NCBI RefSeq assembly: GCF_000717245.1
Contig: NZ_JNYQ01000004.1
Coordinates: forward strand, 124,001-188,000
Reading direction: 5' to 3'
Source of the DNA: Kitasatospora papulosa
Lineage (GTDB): Bacteria > Actinomycetota > Actinomycetes > Streptomycetales > Streptomycetaceae
DNA: 64,000 nt
Positions within the stretch are counted from its first letter, which is position 1; each line of letters opens with the position of its first letter. The translations under genes were made by a program, and so were the position numbers. Below are positions 26,916 to 35,223 of the stretch, in pieces. Under the pieces are notes generated by a model, which was given only the letters and a program-made list of their open reading frames with translations, had not been told where the DNA came from and searched no databases.

Positions 26916-28718
26916 ATGCCCGAAACACCTGCAGAGCCCACGGACCGGTCCGCCGTGCGCTCCCTCCTGCGTCTGTGGCCCTATGTCAGACCGGTGCGCG
27001 CGCGCTGGATCGGCGCCGCCCTGGTGGCGGTTCTCGCGTCCAGCCTCGCCCTGGTGATCCCGCTGGTCCTGAAGTGGATGGTCGACGGCCCGGTGGCGGA
27101 CCGCGATCCGGGCGGAGTGTGGCTGGGGGCGCTCTGGCTGCTGCTGCTGGGCATCGCCGAGGCCGGGCTGTTCGGCCTGCGCCGATGGCTGGTGGCCCGG
27201 CCGCTCGCGGGGGTGGAGGCGTCGATGCGCGCCGACCTCTTCCGCCATCTGCAGCGGCTGCCGGTGGCGTTCCACGACCGCTGGCCCTCGGGGCAGTTGC
27301 TCTCACGCGGTACCACCGATCTGATGCTGCTGCGGATGTTCCTGGCCTTCCCGCTGACGTTCCTGCTGGTCAACGGCACGACGATTTTGGTCGGTTTCGT
27401 CATCCTGTTCGCGCAGGAGTGGTCGCTGGGGCTGGTGCTGCTCGCGCCCGCCGTCCCGCTGATGGTCCTGTGCTCGCTCTTCGAGACGAAGTACTCGCTG
27501 GTGGCGCGCAGGGCCCAGGACCAGGTCGGCGACCTGACGACGGTCGTCGAGGAGAGCGTGCTGGGCATCCGCATCGTCAAGGGGTTCGGCCGCAACCGCA
27601 GCCAGGCGCTCGCCTTCCGGGCGCTCGCGCGGCGGCTGCGCACCACGGAACTGGGCAAGGCCCGGCTGCTCGCCGGGATCTGGGCGCTCGTCACCGCCAT
27701 TCCGGAGCTGGCGATCGGCGCCGCGCTGGTGCTCGGCACGATCGAGGTGGCCGACGGAACCCTGTCGGCGGGCACGCTCGTGGCGTTCCTCTCGACGGCG
27801 CTGGCGCTGCGCTGGCCGGTCGACTCGATCGGCTTCCTGCTCGCGATGAGCCAGGAGGCGGCGACGGCGGCCGATCGCTTCTTCGAGGTCATGGACGTCG
27901 AGGAGGAGCCGGAGCCCGAGACGTCCGGGACGGCGTCCGGGACGCCGGACCGGGGCATCGTCTTCGACGGGGTCGAGTTCCGGTACCCGGACGCCGAGCC
28001 CGGGTCACCTCCCGTCCTCGGCCGGATCGACCTGCGGATCCGGCCCGGCGAGACGATGGCGCTGGTGGGCGCCACGGGCTCCGGCAAGACGACCCTGACG
28101 GCTCTCGTGCCCCGGCTGCACGACGTCACGGGCGGCCGGATCCTGCTGGACGGCGAGGACATCTCCACCATGCCGCGGCCGCGGCTGCGCGAGCTGGTGT
28201 CGGTGGCCTTCGAGGAGCCCACCCTCTTCTCGGCGACCGTCGGGGAGAACGTGCTGATGGGCGCGGAGGGAGCGAGCGAACAGGAGCTGCGCCAGGCCCT
28301 GTCCGTCGCGCAGGCCGACTTCGCGCACCAGCTGCCGCAGGGCGTCGGCACCCAGGTCGGCGAGCAGGGGCTGAGCCTCTCCGGCGGCCAGCGGCAGCGC
28401 CTCGCGCTGGCCCGCGCCGTGGTCGGGGGCCCGCGGTTCCTGGTGCTCGACGACCCGCTCTCCGCGCTGGACGTGCACACCGAGGCACTGGTGGAGGCGG
28501 CGCTGCGGCGCGTACTGGAGGGGACGACGGCTCTGGTCGTCGCCCACCGGCCGTCCACGGTGATGCTGGCGGACCGGGTGGCCCTGTTGTCCGACGGCCG
28601 GATCAGCGCCGTCGGCACCCACCAGGAGCTCCTGCGCACCAGCCCCGAATACGCCTGGCTGATGTCGGGTGCCCACGACACCGGTGTTCTCGTCCCCGAG
28701 GAGGGTGGCGCCCGATGA
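26916..28718 (+). CDS. Heterodimeric ABC exporter subunit with a non-canonical Walker B
   Basis: 600 residues. A six-helix type IV ABC transmembrane domain (about 20-320) is fused to a nucleotide-binding domain (about 350-590). Walker A is GATGSGKTT and the signature LSLSGGQRQRLALARA is canonical. Walker B is FLVLDDPLSALD, with Asp where the catalytic Glu is normal. Such substitution marks the degenerate-site subunit of heterodimers like BmrCD or TmrAB. No good ribosome-binding site precedes the ATG; TAGGCT 8 bases upstream hints at a leaderless start. The stop overlaps the partner's start. Confidence 0.92.
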   Translation: MPETPAEPTDRSAVRSLLRLWPYVRPVRARWIGAALVAVLASSLALVIPLVLKWMVDGPVADRDPGGVWLGALWLLLLGIAEAGLFGLRRWLVARPLAGVEASMRADLFRHLQRLPVAFHDRWPSGQLLSRGTTDLMLLRMFLAFPLTFLLVNGTTILVGFVILFAQEWSLGLVLLAPAVPLMVLCSLFETKYSLVARRAQDQVGDLTTVVEESVLGIRIVKGFGRNRSQALAFRALARRLRTTELGKARLLAGIWALVTAIPELAIGAALVLGTIEVADGTLSAGTLVAFLSTALALRWPVDSIGFLLAMSQEAATAADRFFEVMDVEEEPEPETSGTASGTPDRGIVFDGVEFRYPDAEPGSPPVLGRIDLRIRPGETMALVGATGSGKTTLTALVPRLHDVTGGRILLDGEDISTMPRPRLRELVSVAFEEPTLFSATVGENVLMGAEGASEQELRQALSVAQADFAHQLPQGVGTQVGEQGLSLSGGQRQRLALARAVVGGPRFLVLDDPLSALDVHTEALVEAALRRVLEGTTALVVAHRPSTVMLADRVALLSDGRISAVGTHQELLRTSPEYAWLMSGAHDTGVLVPEEGGAR

Positions 28719-30586
28719 CCAGTACGACAGCCGACGGACCGGCCCTCGCCGACGAGGACCTGCCCGGGAAGGGCTCCGGCCCGGCACGGGACGCAGGGGA
28801 TCCGTTCGGCGCCGACACGCTGCCCGCTCCCCGGGGCGCCACCCGGGCCCTGCTCGTCTCCCTGCTGACGCCGATGCGCGCCCGGGTGGCCGTGACCTCC
28901 CTCCTGCTGCTCCTCCAGCAGGCCGCCGTACAGGCGGGCCCGCTGCTGGTCGCGTACGCCATCGACCGCGGGGTGCCCGCGTTCCGGGACCACGACTACG
29001 GTCCGCTGGCGGCCGTGGGCATCGGGTACGCCGTGTGCGCGGTGGGCGCGGGAGTCCTCCAGTACGCCTTCATCCGGGCGGCGGCCCGGATCAACCAGGA
29101 CGTGCTGCTCGATCTGCGGGGACGGATCTTCCGCCACGCGCAGGCGCTGAGCGTGGACTTCCACGAGCGCTACACCTCGGGCCGGCTGATCTCCCGCTCG
29201 ACCACGGACGTGGAGTCGCTGCGCGAGCTGCTGAGCGAGGGCCTGCAGGAACTGGTCGGGGTGCTCCTGTCGTTCGTCTCGATCTCCCTGATGCTGCTCT
29301 GGCTGGACCTCGGCATCGGGGCCATCGCCGTGGCCTCCTTCATCCCGCTGTATCTGCTGGTGCGGGGGTACCGGCAGCGGGCGGCCAAGGCGTACACGGC
29401 CCGATCGACGGCGATCGCTGCGGTCATCGTGAAGTTCGCCGAGACCATGAACGGCATCCGTCCCGTGCAGGCCTTCCGCAGGGAGCGGGCCAACGACAGG
29501 GACTTCGCCGTGTCGAACCACGACCACGAGCGGCGGAACGGCGACGCCCTGCTGGAGATGGCCCGTTACGTCGTCGGCTCCCGGCTGGTCGCGAACACGG
29601 CGGTGGCCGCGATGGTGCTCTGGGGCGCCTACCGGGTGGCGTCCGGCACGCTGGCGCTCGGGGTGCTGGCCGCCGCCGTGCTGTATCTGCGGCGGCTGTA
29701 CGACCCCATCGACCGCCTCGCGATGTTCCTCAACTCCTACCAGTCGGCGTCCGCCTCGCTGGAGAAGATCGCGGGTCTGCTCGCGCAGACACCCGCGGTC
29801 CCCGAGCCCGCGGAGCCGAAGGCGCTGCCGCCGGTCGCCGGTGAACACCCGGGCCGGGAGGTCACGTTCGACGGTGTGCGGTTCGCCTACCGCACGGGGG
29901 GCGAGGTCCTGCCCCGCTTCGGCCTGACGATCCCGGCGGGCCAGACCGTGGCCGTGGTCGGCTCGACGGGTGCGGGCAAGTCGACGCTGGCCAAGCTGCT
30001 GGCGCGCTTCTACGACCCGACCGAGGGCCGGGTCCTGCTGGACGGCACCGACCTGCGCGACCTGGCGACGCCGGAACTGCGCCGGGGCGTGGTGATGGTG
30101 ACCCAGGAGGCGTTCCTGTTCTCCGGGACGATCGCCGAGAACATCGCGATCGGCCGCCCGGAGGCGACACCCGAGGAGATCGAGCACGCGGCGAAGGCGA
30201 TCGGGGCGCACGACTTCATCAGCTCCCTGCCCGACGGGTACGACACGGACGTCCGCAAGCGCGGTGGCCGGATCTCCGCCGGACAACGGCAGCTCGTCGC
30301 GTTCGCGAGGGCCCTGCTCGCCGACCCCGCGGTGCTCATCCTCGACGAGGCCACGAGCTCACTGGACGTCCCCGGGGAACGGGCGGTGCAGCGGGCCATG
30401 GGCACGGTGCTGCACGGGCGTACGGCGGTGGTGATCGCGCACCGCCTGTCGACGGTGGAGATCGCGGACCGGGTGCTCGTGATGGAGCACGGGCGGATCG
30501 TGGAGGACGGCCCCCCGGCCGAACTCGTCGCCGGTGCGGGCAGGTTCGCCGGCCTGCACAAGGCGTGGCGGGAGAGTCTGGCCTGA
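28715..30586 (+). CDS. Heterodimeric ABC exporter partner subunit
   Basis: 623 residues, translationally coupled through ATGA at 28715-28718. An acidic about 40-residue leader precedes a six-helix membrane domain and a nucleotide-binding domain. Walker A is GSTGAGKST, Walker B is VLILDEATSSLD with the catalytic Glu intact, and the signature is RISAGQRQLV rather than LSGGQ. The altered signature would face the altered Walker B of subunit one, so both defects fall in the same composite ATP site. Two terminator hairpins follow. Probable multidrug or lipid exporter. Confidence 0.92.
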   Translation: MTSTTADGPALADEDLPGKGSGPARDAGDPFGADTLPAPRGATRALLVSLLTPMRARVAVTSLLLLLQQAAVQAGPLLVAYAIDRGVPAFRDHDYGPLAAVGIGYAVCAVGAGVLQYAFIRAAARINQDVLLDLRGRIFRHAQALSVDFHERYTSGRLISRSTTDVESLRELLSEGLQELVGVLLSFVSISLMLLWLDLGIGAIAVASFIPLYLLVRGYRQRAAKAYTARSTAIAAVIVKFAETMNGIRPVQAFRRERANDRDFAVSNHDHERRNGDALLEMARYVVGSRLVANTAVAAMVLWGAYRVASGTLALGVLAAAVLYLRRLYDPIDRLAMFLNSYQSASASLEKIAGLLAQTPAVPEPAEPKALPPVAGEHPGREVTFDGVRFAYRTGGEVLPRFGLTIPAGQTVAVVGSTGAGKSTLAKLLARFYDPTEGRVLLDGTDLRDLATPELRRGVVMVTQEAFLFSGTIAENIAIGRPEATPEEIEHAAKAIGAHDFISSLPDGYDTDVRKRGGRISAGQRQLVAFARALLADPAVLILDEATSSLDVPGERAVQRAMGTVLHGRTAVVIAHRLSTVEIADRVLVMEHGRIVEDGPPAELVAGAGRFAGLHKAWRESLA

Positions 30587-30600
30587 GGACGGCGGCCCCG

Positions 30601-30638
30601 CCGGGCGGCCCCGCGGCGCCTGACGCGGGGCCGCCCGG
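30601..30638 (+). terminator. First terminator after the ABC exporter operon
   Basis: A perfect 15-bp stem (30601-30615 with 30624-30638) with an 8-base loop lies 14 bases past the stop codon. Confidence 0.8.
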
Positions 30639-30656
30639 TGCGCGGTCCGGGCCACC

Positions 30657-30694
30657 GGGCTCCGCCGGGAGAACCACGTCTCCCGGCGGAGCCC
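30657..30694 (+). terminator. Second terminator after the ABC exporter operon
   Basis: A perfect 16-bp stem (30657-30672 with 30679-30694) with a 6-base loop, immediately after the first hairpin. Tandem hairpins make read-through into the protease gene unlikely. Confidence 0.75.
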
Positions 30695-31070
30695 CGCGGA
30701 CCGCTCCGGTCCGCTCCGCGGGCGACGGCGCGGAACTGGCCACAGTTCGGCGCCGTCTCAGCACGTGGTCACCACCCTCCCCGCGCCTCCCCGTTCGAAC
30801 ACCGCGCATTCGAACGAAATCTCAACGCACCCTGGGGCACAAGGCTTCGCGGGTTCTCGGCGTCTCCGTCACGGCGCCCGGATGACACACGGCGAAACGT
30901 CCGGTTAACGAACACGGCATTTCCGGCAACGGACGACTTCCGGCCAATGTGTTGACGCGGTCCTGACACGCACATGCTTCGGCTGGCACTCTTCCCCCGT
31001 TCCACGCACCGCCTGCTCTGCCGGCCCACTCACCCAGTCGGCCGTAGCCCCCCTCGCAGAAGGAGTCCGC

Positions 31071-33113
31071 GTGAGACCCACGCACAGCCGTCGTGCCACC
31101 GCGACCGGCGCTCTGATAGCCGCAGCAGCCCTTCTCGCCGTCGGAATGCAGGGCGGAGCCGCATCGGCCGCGCCCGAAAGCGCGACCGCGGCACCTGCCG
31201 CCGCGGTGAAGGGCGCCGATCCCGGCGCGCTCCCCGCGAAGCTCTCCCCCGCCCAGCGTGCCGAGCTGCTCCGGGAGGCGAACTCCACCAAGGCGGCCAC
31301 CGCCAAGGAGCTCGGGCTCGGCGCAACGGAGAAGCTGGTGGTCCGCGACGTCGTCAAGGACGTCGACGGCACCACCCACACCCGCTACGAGCGCACGCTC
31401 GACGGTCTCCCCGTCCTCGGCGGCGACCTGGTCGTGGCCGAGTCGAAGTCCGGGGCGACGCAGGGCGTCACCAAGGCGTCGAAGGCGACCGGGGCCCAGC
31501 TGAAGGCCGTCGGCACGACGGCGGACGTCGCGCCGGCCACCGCCGAGAAGCAGGCGCTCACCGCGGCCAAGGCCGACGGGTCGAAGAGCACCGAGGCGAG
31601 CAAGGCACCGCGCAAGGTCGTGTGGGCGGCGAGCGGCACCCCGCAGCTCGCCTACGAGACCGTGGTCGGCGGCCTCCAGCACGACGGCACCCCGAACGAG
31701 CTGCACGTGATCACCGACGCCTCGTCCGGCGCCAAGCTCTTCGAGTGGCAGGCCATCGAGACCGGCACCGGCAACACCCAGTACAGCGGCACGGTGACAC
31801 TGGGCACCTCCGGCTCCGGCAGCTCGTTCAACCTGACGGACTCCGCGCGGGGCAACCACAAGACGTACAACCTGAACCGCGGTACGTCCGGCACCGGCAC
31901 CCTGTTCTCCGGCACCGACGACGTCTGGGGCAACGGCAGCGCCTCGAACACGGAGACCGCCGCCGCCGACGCCCACTACGGCGCCGCGGAGACGTGGGAC
32001 TTCTACAAGAACGTCATGGGCCGCACCGGCATCAAGGGCGACGGCGTGGGCGCGTACTCCCGCGTCCACTACGGCAACAGCTACGTCAACGCCTTCTGGT
32101 CCGACAGCTGCTTCTGCATGACCTACGGCGACGGCAGCGGCAACCTCGCGCCCCTCACCTCGCTGGACGTGGCGGCGCACGAGATGACGCACGGCGTCAC
32201 CTCCAACACCGCCGGCCTCAACTACAGCGGTGAGTCCGGCGGCCTCAACGAGGCCACCTCGGACATCTTCGCGGCCGGTGTGGAGTTCTACTCCAACACC
32301 GCCACCGACCCGGGCGACTACCTCGTCGGCGAGAAGATCGACATCAACGGCGACGGCACCCCGCTCCGTTACATGGACAAGCCGAGCAAAGACGGCGCGT
32401 CCAAGGACTCGTGGTACTCGGGCCTCGGCTCGGTCGACGTCCACTACTCCTCGGGCCCGGCCAACCACTTCTTCTACCTCCTCTCGGAGGGCAGCGGGGC
32501 CAAGACGGTCAACGGGGTGTCCTACAACTCCCCGACGTCCGACGGCCTCCCGGTGACCGGCATCGGCCGGGACAAGGCGCTGCAGATCTGGTTCAAGGCG
32601 CTCACCACGAAGTTCACCTCCACCACGAACTACGCCGCGGCCCGCACCGGCACCCTCGCCGTGGCCGGTGAGCTGTACGGCACCTCGAGCGCCGAGTACG
32701 CGGGCGTCGCCAACGCCTGGGCCGCCATCGCCGTGGGCTCCCGCCCCGGCGGCGGCACCGACCCGGGCGGCAAGGTCTTCCAGAACACCACCGTGAAGGC
32801 CATCGCCGACCGGAGCACCACCAACTTCCCGGTCGTCGTCAGCGGCGTCACCGGCAATGCGCCCAGCACCCTGTCGGTGGCGGTGAACATCACCCACACC
32901 TACCGCGGTGACCTGGTCCTCGACCTGGTCGCCCCCGACGGGACGGCGTACCGGCTGAAGAACTCCTCGTCGAGCGACTCCGCGGACAACGTGGTGGAGA
33001 CCTACACGGTCAACGCCTCCTCCGAGGTGGCCAACGGCACGTGGAACCTGAGGGTCCAGGACGCCTACTCGGGCGACACCGGCACCTTCAACAGCGTCAA
33101 GCTCACCTTCTGA
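31071..33113 (+). CDS. Secreted M4 (thermolysin-family) metalloprotease with P domain
   Basis: 680 residues from a GTG, with GAAGGAG 5 bases upstream. A signal peptide ends near residue 33 (GGAASA). An FTP/PepSY propeptide runs to about 235. The peptidase domain carries H370EMTH374 and the third zinc ligand E394 (GGLNEATSD), then DVHYSSGPANHFF with the catalytic His. The C-terminal about 115 residues (FQNTTVKAIADRSTT to VKLTF) form a proprotein-convertase P domain often attached to secreted bacterial proteases. An extracellular neutral protease for protein scavenging is the expected role. Confidence 0.95.
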   Translation: MRPTHSRRATATGALIAAAALLAVGMQGGAASAAPESATAAPAAAVKGADPGALPAKLSPAQRAELLREANSTKAATAKELGLGATEKLVVRDVVKDVDGTTHTRYERTLDGLPVLGGDLVVAESKSGATQGVTKASKATGAQLKAVGTTADVAPATAEKQALTAAKADGSKSTEASKAPRKVVWAASGTPQLAYETVVGGLQHDGTPNELHVITDASSGAKLFEWQAIETGTGNTQYSGTVTLGTSGSGSSFNLTDSARGNHKTYNLNRGTSGTGTLFSGTDDVWGNGSASNTETAAADAHYGAAETWDFYKNVMGRTGIKGDGVGAYSRVHYGNSYVNAFWSDSCFCMTYGDGSGNLAPLTSLDVAAHEMTHGVTSNTAGLNYSGESGGLNEATSDIFAAGVEFYSNTATDPGDYLVGEKIDINGDGTPLRYMDKPSKDGASKDSWYSGLGSVDVHYSSGPANHFFYLLSEGSGAKTVNGVSYNSPTSDGLPVTGIGRDKALQIWFKALTTKFTSTTNYAAARTGTLAVAGELYGTSSAEYAGVANAWAAIAVGSRPGGGTDPGGKVFQNTTVKAIADRSTTNFPVVVSGVTGNAPSTLSVAVNITHTYRGDLVLDLVAPDGTAYRLKNSSSSDSADNVVETYTVNASSEVANGTWNLRVQDAYSGDTGTFNSVKLTF

Positions 33114-33164
33114 GCAGCCAGGACCGCTGAGCGGGCCTCGGCCCGCACCGCGCACCGGCACCGG

Positions 33165-33202
33165 GGAACGGCCCCGGGAAGCATGCTTCCCGGGGCCGTT
33201 CC
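33165..33202 (+). terminator. 38-bp perfect palindrome terminator
   Basis: The whole interval is self-complementary, centred on GCATGC, and lies 52 bases after the protease stop. It also faces the convergent minus-strand gene ending at 33223, so it can stop transcription from both sides. Confidence 0.8.
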
Positions 33203-33222
33203 GCGCGCCGGAAGGGTACGCG

Positions 33223-35076
33223 TCAGAGAGGGAGGCCGCCCTCCCGGCCCGGCACGTTCTGCTCGGCCCAGACGATCTTGCCGTTCGCCGTACGGCACGA
33301 ACCCCACCTGCGGCAGAGCAGGTTGATGAGCTGGAGCCCCCGTCCGCCCTCGTCACTGACGTCGGCGTGCTGGATCTGGGGCAGGTCCGGCCCGGTGTCG
33401 GCGAGTTCCACCTGGAGGCGCTCGTCGAGAAGCAGCCGGAGCCGGCCCGGGCCGCCGCCGTAGCGCAGGGCGTTGCCCACCAGCTCGCTGACCACCAGCT
33501 CCGTCACGTCGGCGAGTTCGGACAGCTCCCAGCGGGTGAGCTGCTCGGTGACCAGCTTGCGGGCGGTGGACGCGGGATTGCCCTCCGGGGGCAGGTCCCA
33601 CTCGCGCAACCGCACACCGGAGCCCAGCTCGTGACCGCCCGCGACCAGCAGCACCGCCTCGTCGAACCGGCCGTCGTCCCGCCGCGGCGAGGTCAGCGGT
33701 CCGCCGCTGTCGAGCTGTTCGGGCGCCATGGCGGCCACGGTCGCGCGCAGCCCTTCCAGCTGCACGTCCACGTCGTCGGTGCGTGTCTTGATCAGGCCGT
33801 CGGTGTAGAGGACGAGCCGGCCGCCCACCGGACCGCGCACCCGCAGCGGGTCGTACGGGATCACCCCGGCGCCCAGCGGCGCCCCGACCGGCACGTCGAG
33901 ATAGCGGGCGGTGCCCCCGGCGTCCACCAGCAGGGGCGGCGGATGGCCCGCGCTGGCGATCGTGTAGCTGGAGTCCGCCGGGTCGTACACGGCGCACAGA
34001 CAGGTGGCGACCTGGTCGTCCTCCAGGTCGCGGGTGGCCAGGTCGAGCCGGGCGAGCAGCCGGTCCGGGGCGATGTCCAGCATCATGAGCGTACGCGCGA
34101 CGGTCCGCAGCCGGCCCATCGTGGCGGCGGCGGGCAGGCCGTGGCCGGTGACGTCACCGACGACCAGCGCCGTGCGTCCGCTGGGCAGCGCCACCACGTC
34201 GTACCAGTCCCCGCCGACCCCGTGCGCGTCGACGGCGGGGGCGTAGTGGGCGTGCACCCGGAGGCCGGGCGTGTGGGGCGTGGCGCGCGGCAGCAGGGAG
34301 CGCTGGAGCGACACGACGTGCTCGCGTTCACGCCCGTAGAGCCGGGCGTTGTCCATGAACACGGCTGCCATGGAGGCGAGTTGGCCGGCCAGGTCCAGGT
34401 CGGCGCGGTTGAAGGGCGGGCTGTCACCGGCGCGCACGAAGTCCGCGGAGCCCAGCAGGACACCGCGGGCGATCAGCGGCACCGCCATGTAGCTGTGCAC
34501 GCCCTGGCGGCGCATCGCCGCCTCCGCGCTGTCCGTCGGCGCGACGCGCGCGTAGTCACGCGAGGTCATCCGTCCGACCAGTACGGGCCGGCCGTTGCGC
34601 AGGCACTCGGTGGTCAGCAGCGTCTCACGGCGCTCCAGCCGGTTCACCACCTCGCCCACCGGGGCGGGTTCGAGCTCCGCGAGCGCGTCGATGGTGCGGA
34701 CCGCCATGGCGCGGGTGACGGGCACCGCGGCGCCGGTGACGCGCTCGCCCTCCTCGCCGTGGAACACGGACTCCAGCAGGTCGACGGCGGCGGCGTCGGC
34801 CAGCCTGGGGACGCTGAACGCGGCCAGCTCCTCGGCCGTGCGCTCCAGGTCCAGCGTCGTGCCGATCCGGGTGCTCGCCTCGTTGAGCCAGCGCATCCGG
34901 GCGGCGGTGGTGAAGCGGTCACCCCGGGGCCCGGTGGGTTCCGTACGGCCGGGGTGCAGCAGGCGGGAACTGCCGCTCTGCGCGGCCAGCCGACGGGTCA
35001 GGCGTCTCGCTCGGCCTCCGCCGCCGTTCACCGTGCTGACCTCCACTCGCGTCCGGGGGGACGCATCGCTCGTCAC
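33223..35076 (-). CDS. GAF-PP2C(SpoIIE)-HATPase signalling protein
   Basis: 617 residues. Order: basic leader, GAF-like sensor (about 60-245), SpoIIE phosphatase (about 255-450) and an RsbW-like ATPase (about 490-610). The phosphatase has GGDWYDVV, VVGDVTGHG and YTDGLIKTR; the ATPase has ELVVSELVGNALRYGG and EGGRGLQLINLLCRRWG. Both enzymatic motifs are canonical, unlike the phosphatase at 9907. This fusion joins the kinase and phosphatase arms of a sigma-factor partner-switching circuit in one protein, a format common in Streptomyces. Target antagonist not encoded nearby. Confidence 0.9.
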   Translation of the reverse strand: MTSDASPRTRVEVSTVNGGGGRARRLTRRLAAQSGSSRLLHPGRTEPTGPRGDRFTTAARMRWLNEASTRIGTTLDLERTAEELAAFSVPRLADAAAVDLLESVFHGEEGERVTGAAVPVTRAMAVRTIDALAELEPAPVGEVVNRLERRETLLTTECLRNGRPVLVGRMTSRDYARVAPTDSAEAAMRRQGVHSYMAVPLIARGVLLGSADFVRAGDSPPFNRADLDLAGQLASMAAVFMDNARLYGREREHVVSLQRSLLPRATPHTPGLRVHAHYAPAVDAHGVGGDWYDVVALPSGRTALVVGDVTGHGLPAAATMGRLRTVARTLMMLDIAPDRLLARLDLATRDLEDDQVATCLCAVYDPADSSYTIASAGHPPPLLVDAGGTARYLDVPVGAPLGAGVIPYDPLRVRGPVGGRLVLYTDGLIKTRTDDVDVQLEGLRATVAAMAPEQLDSGGPLTSPRRDDGRFDEAVLLVAGGHELGSGVRLREWDLPPEGNPASTARKLVTEQLTRWELSELADVTELVVSELVGNALRYGGGPGRLRLLLDERLQVELADTGPDLPQIQHADVSDEGGRGLQLINLLCRRWGSCRTANGKIVWAEQNVPGREGGLPL

Positions 35077-35176
35077 GTCGGTGGCTGCTGGGCAGCACCG
35101 GCAGGGCTGTCATGTTAGCGAGATCGCGGCGAAAACACCCCTGCCGGACGACCGGTACGGAATCCGGACACGGCGG

Positions 35177-35208
35177 CGGGCCCGGCGCGGGGACACGCGC
35201 CGGGCCCG
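35177..35208 (-). terminator. Terminator after glgP
   Basis: A perfect 13-bp stem (35177-35189 with 35196-35208) with a 6-base loop, 16 bases past the minus-strand glgP stop. Confidence 0.75.
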
Positions 35209-35223
35209 GACGGGGACGGGACG

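Larger units (their letters stand above)
30587..31070. other. Intergenic region between the exporter and the M4 protease
   Basis: 484 bases without a gene. The left part contains two strong terminator hairpins (30601-30638, 30657-30694). The right part is AT-richer and should hold the protease promoter; TTGACG at 30952-30957, with CATGCT 15 bases on, is a weak -35/-10 candidate. No clear operator was recognised. Confidence 0.5.

Noticed and set aside
26885..28714. Upstream extension of the second ABC exporter subunit
   Set aside because: The frame is open but lies over the first subunit gene; the ATGA overlap start at 28715 explains the real protein.
26981..30286. A 1,101-codon open frame on the minus strand
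   Set aside because: It is antisense to two well-supported ABC exporter genes and shows no domain, only Arg/Ser/Pro-rich composition expected from reading GC-rich genes backwards.
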